Origin: Chitinophagales bacterium
Lineage (GTDB): Bacteria > Bacteroidota > Bacteroidia > Chitinophagales > LD1
Reading direction: 5' to 3'
Assembly (NCBI GenBank): GCA_019638515.1
Contig: JAHBTS010000003.1
Coordinates: 248,001-312,000 of the forward strand
Length of the DNA: 64,000 nucleotides
Under the pieces are notes generated by a model. That model saw only the letters and a list, made by a program, of their open reading frames with translations, had not been told where the DNA came from and searched no databases. Below are positions 1 through 9,066 of the stretch, piece after piece. The number at the start of each line of letters is the position of its first letter. Position 1 is the first letter of the stretch. A program made the translations under genes and the position numbers.

Positions 1-1094
1 TCCATTAAAAACAAAAATTCACAGTGTGGTTTATTACTGTTTATCCATTCGTTTGTCCAACGCATAGATGCCATTACGTGGTGTTTATAGTTTATTTCTA
101 TTGCCTTTATCAACTTGCCGGAAGTATTGATAATGCTTGTCAATTCTGCTTTGGTGGCTCTACCTCCGGAACTATACGACAGCAAGATGTATTTTGCCTG
201 TGTGGCATCTATCAGCTTTTTTATTGCCTGCATGGCTATAAAGTGGCCGCTATCATCTTTTCTAAACTCTTCGAATACCGAAGTTGCCACTTGGTCGCGC
301 GTATCTTCGCGTCTGGCAGCTTTACCAAACACCAAAGGTTTATCGTTCAAAATAATGGTTTTCCAAATATGGTAATACGAGGCATAGCGCACACGACTTG
401 GCGGCATTTTTTCGTTATTGGAGCCATATGGCGGATCTAAATACGCAAAATCGAATACTCTATTCTTTACAGCCTCAAAAACATCGCCACGCAGCACTTC
501 ATTTTCGGTTGAATTCAAAAATAAGTGTGGCACTTTGAGCATTAAATTTTTGTGCGAGCGTGGCGACCACTCTGCCAAATATGCAGCATAATGCCCCAAA
601 GTATTATCTACCGAATCGAGCGCCAAAATTAAGCTGGTTAGTGCTACTGCTTTTTCAACCTTGCCCAATTGCATTTTATCTATTTCATCTCTAATGGCAT
701 CTAATTTTTGTGTGTTTTTACGTTGAAAAGGTTGCTTGCCGCCATCTGCGGTATTGCCGCCATAATGCTCGGTAAACCAGCCATCGTAGCCTTTTAGTGC
801 ATTGAGGTGTGTAATCATTTCTGCGTAATAAGCAGCAGGTTGTTTATTCAATAAAAAACAGGTGGCAAAAGTTTCTGACCATATCGAAATATCGTTGGAA
901 GTAGTATGATAGCCGAGTTGCGCAAATGCCTGGCTTACTCTTGTGGAACCGCTAAAACCATCAAAAACTGTTTTAACCTTAAGACCATTCAACACTTCGA
1001 CAATGGAAGGCAGTATTTTAAGTTTTGAGCCTGCATACTTAATTCCCTCGGTTGTGGGAATCAATGTTTTATCAATTGCGGCAATATCTGTCAT
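1..1094 (-). CDS. D12-class (Dam-like) adenine-specific DNA methyltransferase, partial
   Basis: The frame opens at an ATG at 1094 and stays open to the left edge; 364 codons are visible and the C-terminus is missing. Enzymes of this family methylate the N6 of adenine in a specific DNA site using S-adenosylmethionine. Visible motifs are KYAGSK near residue 20, the SAM-binding DGFSGS at residues 45-50 and the catalytic DPPYG near residue 220. An N-terminal AGSK followed by motif I and then DPPY fits the D12/Dam-like class. No restriction endonuclease is visible beside it; a partner could lie beyond the left edge. The gene is divergent from the symporter at 1220. Family assignment is firm; target sequence and role (restriction partner or orphan) are unknown. 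Confidence 0.88.
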   Translation of the reverse strand, partial: MTDIAAIDKTLIPTTEGIKYAGSKLKILPSIVEVLNGLKVKTVFDGFSGSTRVSQAFAQLGYHTTSNDISIWSETFATCFLLNKQPAAYYAEMITHLNALKGYDGWFTEHYGGNTADGGKQPFQRKNTQKLDAIRDEIDKMQLGKVEKAVALTSLILALDSVDNTLGHYAAYLAEWSPRSHKNLMLKVPHLFLNSTENEVLRGDVFEAVKNRVFDFAYLDPPYGSNNEKMPPSRVRYASYYHIWKTIILNDKPLVFGKAARREDTRDQVATSVFEEFRKDDSGHFIAMQAIKKLIDATQAKYILLSYSSGGRATKAELTSIINTSGKLIKAIEINYKHHVMASMRWTNEWINSNKPHCEFLFLM

Positions 1095-1219
1095 TCTCGT
1101 TAGCTGTAACTAAGGTAGTTTTATCTGCTCAAATTTAAACGGCTAATTGTATAAGCATATTAAAACAAGATGTGTACAATGTGCTACCGATAAAAGAAAA
1201 TGATTCTTTCATTCGTAGA

Positions 1220-2680
1220 ATGATAAGTCCGTGGCTCATACTTAGCTTTGTAGCACTTTACTTTATTGCATTAGTGCTTATCAGCCGAGTTACATCCGTA
1301 AAGGCAGGCAATCGCGAATACTTTATTGGCAACCACCAAAGCCCTTGGTATGCTGTTGCATTTGGCATGATTGGAGATTCGCTGAGTGGCGTAACTTATA
1401 TTTCGGTACCGGGAGCCGTGGGTACAGCCAAATTCAGTTATTTACAATTGGTACTTGGTTATGTGGTGGGCTATTGGATTATTGGCAGTGTGCTGTTGCC
1501 TATTTATTACCGCATGAACCTTACGTCTATTTACACTTATCTCGAAACACGCTTTGGCGTGGCAGCACAGCGCACCGGAGCTTTCTTTTTTATAGTGTCG
1601 CGATTACTGGGAGCAGCCGGAAGGTTGTGGCTGGCGGTAAGTGTGCTTCAAATTTTTGTATTTGATGCTATGGGCATTCCTTTTGTGCTGAGTGTGGCTG
1701 TAATTATTGGCCTAATGCTGCTTTATACTTACCGTGGCGGTATTAAAACATTGGTGTGGACAGATACTTTCCAATCGTCATTTCTGCTGCTGGGGGTAGT
1801 GCTTTCTATTGTGGCAATTGCTGCCAATCTTCAACTTTCGTTAAGCGAGCTATGCTCACAAGTTATCCATTCTAGTTACACGCAAGTTTTCTTCTTCGAC
1901 CCAATGCCTAAATCCTTTTTCCTGAAACAGTTTTTAGCAGGAGTTTTTATTGCCGTTACCATGACCGGCTTAGACCAAAACATGATGCAGAAAAATTTAA
2001 GTTGCCGTTCACTGTCCGAAGCACAAAAAAATGTGTATTGGTTTAGTTTGGTAATGCTCTTGGTAAACGTTCTTTTTCTCTGCTTAGGTGCACTGCTTTA
2101 TATTTTTGTGGAAGCAAAAGGCATTGCACTGCCCACAAAAAGCGATGCACTGTTTCCAACCTTGGCACTCAACCATTTAGGCACTTTTGCCGCTATGGTA
2201 TTTATTATTGGCTTAACTGCAGCCACTTTCAACAGTGCCGATTCGGTACTAACTACGCTTACCACTTCCTTTTACATAGATTTTCTTTGGTTAGATAAAA
2301 GCAGTGCCAGTGAACAAAGTAAAATCACTAAAAGACACATCATTCATATCGGCTTTGCAGTATTACTGCTATTGGTAATTATGGTATTTCAGATACTAAA
2401 TAACAAAGCGGTAATTGATACCATTTTAATGATTGCAGGTTACACATACGGACCGCTGTTGGGCATGTTTGCATTTGGCATTTTCTCTAAACGCAAAGTT
2501 GCCGATGTACTTATTCCAGTGCTGTGCTTGGCTGCGCCCCTGGCAAGTTACCTGCTCAGCTATTGGGTAAACGATTTAAAGCCTGCCTACCTGCATGGCT
2601 ACCAAATTGGAAACGAACTCTTAATCATAAACGGGCTTATTACCTACTGCGGACTGTGGCTACTATCTAAAAAAGCATAA
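1220..2680 (+). CDS. Sodium:solute symporter (SSS family)
   Basis: A multi-pass inner-membrane protein of 486 residues with about 13 hydrophobic segments. The N-terminal half carries the SSS pattern: a first helix, a REYFIGN segment, then GMIGDSLSGVTYISVPG, and later an FNSADSVLTTL segment typical of the sodium-binding region. It should couple sodium influx to uptake of a small solute, whose identity cannot be read from the sequence. The frame can be opened at a GTG at 1172, but the ATG at 1220 puts the usual short N-terminus directly before the first helix, so I chose it. The LOG-family gene starts 11 bases downstream, so the two are probably co-transcribed. Confidence 0.88.
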   Translation: MISPWLILSFVALYFIALVLISRVTSVKAGNREYFIGNHQSPWYAVAFGMIGDSLSGVTYISVPGAVGTAKFSYLQLVLGYVVGYWIIGSVLLPIYYRMNLTSIYTYLETRFGVAAQRTGAFFFIVSRLLGAAGRLWLAVSVLQIFVFDAMGIPFVLSVAVIIGLMLLYTYRGGIKTLVWTDTFQSSFLLLGVVLSIVAIAANLQLSLSELCSQVIHSSYTQVFFFDPMPKSFFLKQFLAGVFIAVTMTGLDQNMMQKNLSCRSLSEAQKNVYWFSLVMLLVNVLFLCLGALLYIFVEAKGIALPTKSDALFPTLALNHLGTFAAMVFIIGLTAATFNSADSVLTTLTTSFYIDFLWLDKSSASEQSKITKRHIIHIGFAVLLLLVIMVFQILNNKAVIDTILMIAGYTYGPLLGMFAFGIFSKRKVADVLIPVLCLAAPLASYLLSYWVNDLKPAYLHGYQIGNELLIINGLITYCGLWLLSKKA

Positions 2681-2691
2681 ACACAAAAATT

Positions 2692-3378
2692 ATGGCTAAG
2701 CAAACCAAAAAAAATTGGACAGAAATAAAGGCGCAATCCAGTTGGCGCATGTTTAAAATAATGGCAGAATTTGTGGATGGGTTTGAAAAATTAGATGAAA
2801 CCGGACCTTGTGTTTCAATTTTTGGATCTGCCCGCACCCAGCCCAATAATGCCTATTACCAACATGCCGAAACACTAGCGCAAAAACTGGTAGAAGCAGG
2901 CTACGGCATTATTACCGGAGGCGGCCCCGGCATTATGGAAGCCGCCAATAAAGGCGCAAAAGAAAGCGGTGGCGTATCGGTAGGTTTACACATAGAACTC
3001 CCGCACGAAGAGGGCTGCAACCAATATGTAGATCCCGATAAAATTATTGCCTTTAAGTATTTCTTTGCTCGAAAAGTAATGTTTATCCGCTATGCGCAAG
3101 CAGTGGTGTATATGCCCGGAGGCTTTGGCACCATGGATGAATTATTTGAAGTACTCACCTTAGTGCAAACCAAAAAAATACAGCATATACCAATGATTTT
3201 TTTTGGTACCGATTATTGGAAAGGTCTTTTAGAATGGATAGAAAAAACAATGCTGCATACCGCCCATAACATTAGCGAAAAAGACTTGAAGCTCTTTCAT
3301 ATTACCGATGACACTTCGGAAGTAGTGCGCATTATAGAATCGCATTATGCCAATAAAAAACTTACACCCAACTTTTAA
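2692..3378 (+). CDS. LOG-family (TIGR00730-type) nucleotide phosphoribohydrolase-like protein
   Basis: A 228-residue cytosolic Rossmann-fold protein. The two signatures of the LOG family are intact: GGGPGIMEAANKGA near residue 80 and PGGFGTMDELFEV near residue 145. Family members cleave nucleoside 5'-monophosphates to the free base and ribose 5-phosphate; several are cytokinin riboside monophosphate hydrolases, and older annotations call them lysine decarboxylases in error. Substrate here is not known. The gene lies 11 bases after the symporter and 43 bases before the DNA methyltransferase, all on the same strand. The start ATG follows an A-rich stretch, as is usual in this phylum. Confidence 0.88.
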   Translation: MAKQTKKNWTEIKAQSSWRMFKIMAEFVDGFEKLDETGPCVSIFGSARTQPNNAYYQHAETLAQKLVEAGYGIITGGGPGIMEAANKGAKESGGVSVGLHIELPHEEGCNQYVDPDKIIAFKYFFARKVMFIRYAQAVVYMPGGFGTMDELFEVLTLVQTKKIQHIPMIFFGTDYWKGLLEWIEKTMLHTAHNISEKDLKLFHITDDTSEVVRIIESHYANKKLTPNF

Positions 3379-3421
3379 GTTGTTGGAATTTTTCGTGCCG
3401 TATTTTTACCATCTTTGAGCC

Positions 3422-5068
3422 ATGCAATTCAATTTATTTGGTATAGCTACAGCAAACAAAATAACCATTGAACAAGCGGCTAAAACTGCACAAGTTTCTG
3501 TAGCAACCATCCGCAATTGGATAAAAACAGGATACTTAAAACAAGAAGCTAAAGGCTCCGTTACCCAAGCCTCCTTCAACAGTTTTATGCAGCATATTGC
3601 AGGTAAAGAAAAACTGCATGCACGCGCCAATAAACTATCAAAAAACTCGCACAACCATACCGAAGCATCAAAGAGTATTGATTACTTAATTGAAAACTTT
3701 ACTGGTGAAAATATAGGGTTGGCATACGAAAATTCGCTTACCGAAGCATACCGCAATAAAGAAGGAATTTACTACACCCCGCCTGCAATTGTAAGGGATA
3801 TGCTTAGTAACATAACTATCCACAGCAATGCTACATTCTTAGATCCTTGCTGCGGCTCAGGCAACTTTGTAATTCAAGCCATACAATCGGGCATACCGCC
3901 ACAAAATGTTTATGGATTTGATATAGACGAAAATGCTGTTGCCATAACTAAAAATCGTATTAAACAAACCTTTGGATTCGATTCACCCAATATAATTGTG
4001 GGCGATTTTTTACAAGAAACTACTACGCTTTCTAAAGCACATACAACCTTCGACTATATTTTTACCAACCCTCCTTGGGGCAAAAAGATTGATAAATCAA
4101 CTAAGGAAAAATTTGCAGAAATATATAAGTGTGGAAATAGTTTAGATACTACTTCGCTTTTTATGGGAGCTAGTTTACATTTATTGAAACCAAATGGCAT
4201 ACTTGGTTTCCTAATCCAAGAAGCCTTTTTCAATATCACCGCTTTTGAGGATATCAGGAAAAAAGTACTGGCAAAAAACGTATTGAAATTTATTGATTAT
4301 GGGAAAGCTTTTAAAGGTTTAGTAACAAAAGCACAAGCCATTATTCTCGAAAATACACCCGCAACTGCCGAAAACAAGATAACCTGTATTGTAGAAAACA
4401 GCACACACTATAGAAGTTTCAATTCTTTCAACGAAAATCCAAAAACCATCTTCAACTTTTCAACCAGCGAAGAAGAATCATTTGTTATTCAAAAGTTATA
4501 TACAACAGCACACATTACTTTAAAAAACAAAGCCCAATGGGCATTGGGAATAGTAACCGGCAACAATCAAAAGTTTTGCAGCAACACTCCCAAAGAGGGC
4601 TACATCCCTATTTACAAAGGTTCCGACATCACAAAAACAGGACTCAAAAAACCGCATATATTTATTGAAAACAACTTTGCCAACTTTCAACAAGTAGCAC
4701 CTCTAAAAATGTATCTCGCTCAAGAAAAACTTATCTATAAGTTTATTTCTTCAAACCTTTGTTTTTATTGCGACACACAACAACAATACATTCTAAATAG
4801 CGCCAATTTGCTCATTCCTACAAACATTGGTATTTCTGGAAAGCAACTTGCCGAACTACTCAACAGCGAAATAATAAACTGGCTCTTCAATAAACTTTTT
4901 GCCACGCATAAAGTACTACGCAGCGATTTAGAATTGCTGCCCATCCACACCGGATATTTCGCAGCTTTTCAAGAATTTACGGAACACAACTACCTCAACT
5001 ATTTACAGATAACAAAATCGAAACATGGAACTTTCAGCGTTAAAAACGTCTGTAACTACTGGCAATAA
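3422..5068 (+). CDS. N6-adenine DNA methyltransferase, TaqI/Eco57I-like, with N-terminal HTH
   Basis: A 548-residue protein in three parts. Residues about 12-45 form a MerR/excisionase-like helix-turn-helix (VSVATIRNWIKTGYL). A catalytic domain follows with SAM motif I DPCCGSGNF near residue 141 and the catalytic NPPWGKK at about residue 216. The C-terminal half, from about residue 370, resembles a TaqI-type target recognition domain, including an IYKGSDI segment. The family methylates adenine at a defined DNA site. No PD-(D/E)XK nuclease domain is visible in it, so it does not look like a fused type IIG enzyme. No endonuclease gene follows; the next gene is convergent. It could be an orphan or a former restriction-modification partner. 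The HTH may let it bind or autoregulate its own promoter (inference). Confidence 0.85.
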   Translation: MQFNLFGIATANKITIEQAAKTAQVSVATIRNWIKTGYLKQEAKGSVTQASFNSFMQHIAGKEKLHARANKLSKNSHNHTEASKSIDYLIENFTGENIGLAYENSLTEAYRNKEGIYYTPPAIVRDMLSNITIHSNATFLDPCCGSGNFVIQAIQSGIPPQNVYGFDIDENAVAITKNRIKQTFGFDSPNIIVGDFLQETTTLSKAHTTFDYIFTNPPWGKKIDKSTKEKFAEIYKCGNSLDTTSLFMGASLHLLKPNGILGFLIQEAFFNITAFEDIRKKVLAKNVLKFIDYGKAFKGLVTKAQAIILENTPATAENKITCIVENSTHYRSFNSFNENPKTIFNFSTSEEESFVIQKLYTTAHITLKNKAQWALGIVTGNNQKFCSNTPKEGYIPIYKGSDITKTGLKKPHIFIENNFANFQQVAPLKMYLAQEKLIYKFISSNLCFYCDTQQQYILNSANLLIPTNIGISGKQLAELLNSEIINWLFNKLFATHKVLRSDLELLPIHTGYFAAFQEFTEHNYLNYLQITKSKHGTFSVKNVCNYWQ

Positions 5069-5075
5069 AAAACAC

Positions 5076-5096
5076 AGCAAGTAATACATTATTGCT
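5076..5096. terminator. Possible bidirectional hairpin between convergent genes
   Basis: AGCAA-G-TAAT at 5076-5085 can pair with ATTATTGCT at 5088-5096 across a two-base loop with one bulged G. It lies between the ends of the convergent methyltransferase and GH28 genes and overlaps the last codons of the latter. There is no clear run of T after it on either strand, so it is a weak call. Confidence 0.3.
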
Positions 5097-6651
5097 TTAC
5101 AAAGCGCTGTACGGCATTTCCAATCTGCACTATATACACACCTGCCTTCCACTCAGCAACATCTATTTGGCGCGCTTTTGTTTGCAGCATTAGTTTTCCT
5201 ACGGCATCCCATATTCTTACGGTGTCATCTACCACTTCGCTGGCTGCAACTTGAATATACGAGTGAGCAGGATTAGGAAACACAACTACCTGTTTAGGCA
5301 TTAGCTCTGCCAACCCGTTTATGCATACAGTATCTAAATTCACAACATCGCTCTGTATATACCGAGGGCGATTATCTGGCTGCAATGCGGTAATACTCAC
5401 ATCGCAAAGCTGTATATTCTTTAGGTGGCGTAAAAAAAGTCCGTAAGCGGGAATGGTATCGCCAAAGATATCGTGCTCGGGTTTGCTGCTTTCATTCTCT
5501 GGCACTATCCATCCGGGAAGAGAATCCATGCCACCCGGAATAGTTATGGCAACATTTTCGAGTCGAATATTTTCGATGCTGTGGTTAGGAATTCCTGTAA
5601 TATGCGAAGTAGTATTTGACTTTGCAGTTGCTGTAATATTTTTCAATACAATATCGCGTGCATATCCCACTCCCGGAACCGGGGCCGATGGCATATACTT
5701 TTGTGCCCTGTTTCCCAAACGAATGGCTATGGGCGTTATGGCCTCCAACTGTATGTTCTCTATACGAATATTTTCCATGCCGCCTCCATCTACAATAGCA
5801 AGGTTAATACCGCATTTGGCATCTAAGTTGAGCGGTCCGCGCACACTCTTTTTCACCACACAATCGTGTACATAAATATTACTGAAAAAACCTTGTGTTT
5901 CGGTACCAATTTTAATGGCGCGAGAGTAGGTAGCAAGCGTACAGTTTCTTACTTCAACATTTTGAGTAAACAGTGGCGCCATTGCTTTCATTACTATTGG
6001 ATCGTTGTTGCCATCTATATCGCAGTTTTCTACCAGCACGTTGCGGCACATGTCGATATTTACACCATCTTGGTTGCCATAGCAATGGTTGGTGATGGTA
6101 ATGTTTCTAACCAACATTGTATCTAAATTGCAATTATGCATCATCCAAAATGCAGAATTTTGCAGCGTTAAATCCTCGTATCGCACATTAGAAGAAGTGT
6201 AAATTCTAAACCCAAAAACACGATTGCTGCTATTGATAAAAACAGGTGCCAATCCATTTCCATTCACCCTGCCCTTTCCCGTAAAAGCAATATTGCGCAC
6301 ACCCTCTGCATACACCAAACTGCGCTGCACATACTCATCGGCATAAGTGCGTAAAAGTGGTGTAATTATTGGATAGTCATTTAAGTTGGCACTACCTTTC
6401 AGCACACCTCCCGAATCTATTTGCAACTCCACATCGCTTTTCATTCGTATAGTGCCGGAAAGAAAAATACCGGAAGGAATAACCACCTTTCCGCCCCCGC
6501 TATTGTGGCAACTATCTATAGCAGCCTGTATGGCAACCGTATTTAGCGTAACGCTATCGCCTACTGCACCAAATGCCGTTACACTAAACACTTGTGAGAA
6601 ACCGGACAATACCGTTGCCAGCAATAAATAAAACAAGAATAGCAGCCTCAT
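5089..6651 (-). CDS. Secreted GH28-like (polygalacturonase-type) right-handed beta-helix protein with T9SS sorting domain
   Basis: A 520-residue protein with a signal peptide (residues 1-19, ending GFSQ), then an FGAVGD motif that opens many GH28 proteins, a parallel beta-helix from about residue 50 to 425, and a C-terminal type A T9SS domain (VVFPNPAHSYI, ending VYIVQIG...RFVKQ). GH28 enzymes hydrolyse pectic galacturonan links. The usual catalytic triad is only partly present: Asp196 in NQD and Asp217 are kept, but the Asp expected at 216 is Asn, and the GHG histidine region reads YSRAIKIGT. Related Bacteroidota proteins share the IKIGT form, so it may be a subfamily with another substrate or mechanism. 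It should be exported and anchored at the cell surface. Confidence 0.83.
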   Translation of the reverse strand: MRLLFLFYLLLATVLSGFSQVFSVTAFGAVGDSVTLNTVAIQAAIDSCHNSGGGKVVIPSGIFLSGTIRMKSDVELQIDSGGVLKGSANLNDYPIITPLLRTYADEYVQRSLVYAEGVRNIAFTGKGRVNGNGLAPVFINSSNRVFGFRIYTSSNVRYEDLTLQNSAFWMMHNCNLDTMLVRNITITNHCYGNQDGVNIDMCRNVLVENCDIDGNNDPIVMKAMAPLFTQNVEVRNCTLATYSRAIKIGTETQGFFSNIYVHDCVVKKSVRGPLNLDAKCGINLAIVDGGGMENIRIENIQLEAITPIAIRLGNRAQKYMPSAPVPGVGYARDIVLKNITATAKSNTTSHITGIPNHSIENIRLENVAITIPGGMDSLPGWIVPENESSKPEHDIFGDTIPAYGLFLRHLKNIQLCDVSITALQPDNRPRYIQSDVVNLDTVCINGLAELMPKQVVVFPNPAHSYIQVAASEVVDDTVRIWDAVGKLMLQTKARQIDVAEWKAGVYIVQIGNAVQRFVKQ

Positions 6652-6788
6652 ATTTTCTTTCCACGAAGTTTAAAAAAAGAGTTCAATTCTGGCTATTAAA
6701 ATTGTTGCACAGTGAATATTTTTAATTTGTGCCGTTTTCCAATTCTTATTGTATTTAGAATAAATTATACTTGCATAAAACCAACATC

Positions 6789-7409
6789 ATGAGAGCTATA
6801 CATACAGCACTATTTGCAATACTACTAACTGCGGGCACAGCACTAAACGCACAAACAGTTTCTTATACTTTAGAAGACCCGGAAGTATCTTACAATGCGA
6901 GCATACAAACCGTTTCGTTTAAAACACAACTACCCGAAAGCTTGGCAAAAAAGGGCGGTGTTGCAAGTTGCTATGTTTTTACAGATACACTACTTGGGCC
7001 AACTGCAAGCGCCAAGCTGTTTTCGTTCTTTCCGGGCTCTACAGCGCAAGAAGTTTGGTACTCCGTTCCCGAAGTGCGCCCGGGTTGCTACTTTACGCGC
7101 TATGCCTCCCGCACCAACGATAGCTTACACTATTTCTCTGCAGCAAAAAGATATTGTTTTGATGCACTTAGTGCTATTTCGGCCGCAGCTACCACCGAGC
7201 AGCTAACACTTTACCCCAATCCGGCAAACAACTTTATTGAAATAAACACCAACGAAGCCGTTGCAATAAGTATCGTCAATAACTTGGGTGCTACGCAAAC
7301 CAAACTTCAACTCCAACAAGGAAAAAACACCGTAAACATTTCGGAATGGAATGCAGGCGTGTACTACGTTCTATTGAATAATAAGGTAGTGCAGCGCTTT
7401 GTAAAATAA
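6789..7409 (+). CDS. Small secreted protein with T9SS type A sorting domain
   Basis: A 206-residue protein. The ATG at 6789 gives a clean signal peptide (MRAIHTALFAILL, cleavage after LNAQ); an in-frame TTG at 6771 would only add a short polar tail and is less likely. The middle part, about residues 22-130, matches no family I recognise. The last 75 residues are a type A T9SS domain: LYPNPANNFIEI, then a hydrophobic beta-rich stretch and a closing VQRFVK. It closely resembles the sorting domain of the neighbouring GH28-like protein (both end near AGVY...V.RFVK). It is divergent from that gene and is followed by a strong terminator, so it is a single transcription unit. Function unknown. Confidence 0.8.
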   Translation: MRAIHTALFAILLTAGTALNAQTVSYTLEDPEVSYNASIQTVSFKTQLPESLAKKGGVASCYVFTDTLLGPTASAKLFSFFPGSTAQEVWYSVPEVRPGCYFTRYASRTNDSLHYFSAAKRYCFDALSAISAAATTEQLTLYPNPANNFIEINTNEAVAISIVNNLGATQTKLQLQQGKNTVNISEWNAGVYYVLLNNKVVQRFVK

Positions 7410-7441
7410 CAGCGCCACATATTTCTATTTAAAGCTAAAAG

Positions 7442-7475
7442 GGCTAAGCATAAATACATTGCTTAGCCTTTTTTT
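7442..7475 (+). terminator. Rho-independent terminator
   Basis: GGCTAAGCA (7442-7450) pairs perfectly with TGCTTAGCC (7460-7468) over a nine-base loop, followed by seven T (7469-7475). It ends the transcript of the T9SS protein at 6789. The remaining bases up to the nuoN stop at 7653 hold no gene that I can see. Confidence 0.9.
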
Positions 7476-7652
7476 ATTCATTCTGTAGATACAAGTGTAT
7501 TTATTCGTACAAAATTTACTAAAACCAATACTAAAAGCCGTCAAGATTCCATTGCCGGCAACACACCACCACTACACAAAAATTTTGTTGAAGAAAAGGA
7601 GCAATAACTTACACAACTAAAAGCTATTTGTCGCTCACCCTGGCTTGCTAAA

Positions 7653-9041
7653 CTACATTAAACCCGTTGCCAAAGAAGGAACTAAGCCCACAGCAACCGC
7701 TATTGCTATACTAATAACAATTACCAAAGTATATGTAAGTGGTATAGCAGGCGCAGTAGCTTGCTCCGGTACCTCTTTTAAATACATGGCATACACCACA
7801 CGCAAATAATAGTAAACACCTACAATTGAGTTTACAATAGCAATCAATACCAACCAAAAGCGCTCATTGCGAATGGCCTCGCTAAAAATATAATACTTAC
7901 CAAAAAATCCGGCTAAAGGCGGAATACCGGCCAACGATAACATGGCAACAGTAAGTGCCAATGCCAACAATGGACGCTGCTTGGCTAAGCCATTAAATCC
8001 ATCGTATTTTTCGCTTCCTGTATGGCGGCTTACAATAATTGCCACTGCAAATGCTGCCACAGAAGCCACACCGTAAGCCAAGGCATAAAAGAATACGGCA
8101 TTATCGGTTTTTCCGTATAATGTAACAATGCCTAACATTAAATATCCTGCATTGCTCACTCCCGAAAAGGCCAACATACGCTTAAATGAATCTTGCTGTA
8201 AAGCAGTAAGGTTACCTATGGTAATGGTGAGAGCAACCACAGCGCTCAATACCCAACCAAAAGGCATCATTACCGGAACAAAACATGCAGAGAACAAACG
8301 ATAAAACGCTGCAAATGCCGCAATTTTAGCTACCGTAGCCATTATTGCCATGTGCAGCATAGGCGCACCCTCATACACATCCGGTGCCCAAAAATGAAAA
8401 GGAGCTGCACTTACTTTAAACAGCAATGCCATCATAATCAAAGCTACTCCAACGTATAACATAGACGATGGCTGATGTGTGGCTATATAATCGCGAATAT
8501 GTACAATATCAAAAGAACCCGTTTCGCCATAAAGCAAGGCAATACCCAATAGCAGCAAGCCCGATGCAAACGAACCCATTAAGAAGTATTTCATTCCCGC
8601 CTCGTTGCTGCGCTTATCGCGCTTATTGGCACCAGCCATAATATACAACGATATTGAAAGAACTTCAATTCCTAAGAACAACATGGCGAGGTTTCCAAAA
8701 CTTACCATTGCCAAACCCCCAGCCAAAATAAAAATGGTAAGCGCAATGTAATCTGAAATTTTGGCGGCTTCATTCTTGTAAAATTCACTGCTTAGCAGCA
8801 ATAGCAATACCGTTAAGCCAATCAACAACCCAGAGAAAGCCATCGAAAAACCATCGGCTTTCAACATGTTGTACACTGCAGTTTCACGTGCAGTATGGTC
8901 GCCATTCCAATCGTTAAAAGTTAAACCTAAAATAACCAACAAGCCTGCAATGGCAATGGGTATCACCATTTTGCGCAGGTTGAATATCTCTGCCAATAAG
9001 CAAAAAATACCAAGAGCAGATGTATATATAAGTGCGTTCAT
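7653..9041 (-). CDS. nuoN: NADH-quinone oxidoreductase subunit N
   Basis: An antiporter-like membrane subunit of respiratory complex I (462 residues, about 14 helices), one of the proton-pumping modules of the membrane arm. The key charged residues expected in this family are visible: Glu in FLGIEVLSISLYI and Lys in LFKVSAAPFHFWAPDVYEGA. It is the last gene of the nuoI-J-K-L-M-N run, 25 bases after nuoM, on the same strand. Length and motifs look intact. The N-terminus is shorter than in E. coli NuoN, but the first helix is complete. Confidence 0.95.
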   Translation of the reverse strand: MNALIYTSALGIFCLLAEIFNLRKMVIPIAIAGLLVILGLTFNDWNGDHTARETAVYNMLKADGFSMAFSGLLIGLTVLLLLLSSEFYKNEAAKISDYIALTIFILAGGLAMVSFGNLAMLFLGIEVLSISLYIMAGANKRDKRSNEAGMKYFLMGSFASGLLLLGIALLYGETGSFDIVHIRDYIATHQPSSMLYVGVALIMMALLFKVSAAPFHFWAPDVYEGAPMLHMAIMATVAKIAAFAAFYRLFSACFVPVMMPFGWVLSAVVALTITIGNLTALQQDSFKRMLAFSGVSNAGYLMLGIVTLYGKTDNAVFFYALAYGVASVAAFAVAIIVSRHTGSEKYDGFNGLAKQRPLLALALTVAMLSLAGIPPLAGFFGKYYIFSEAIRNERFWLVLIAIVNSIVGVYYYLRVVYAMYLKEVPEQATAPAIPLTYTLVIVISIAIAVAVGLVPSLATGLM

Positions 9042-9066
9042 TTTTCTTTAGTTACGCTCAATAATG

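Noticed and set aside
1172-1219. GTG start extending the sodium:solute symporter by 16 residues
   Set aside because: The added residues are polar and unlike the family; the ATG at 1220 places the first helix normally.
7476-7652. Gap between the terminator and nuoN checked for a small RNA or tRNA
   Set aside because: No cloverleaf, promoter box or conserved structure could be seen.
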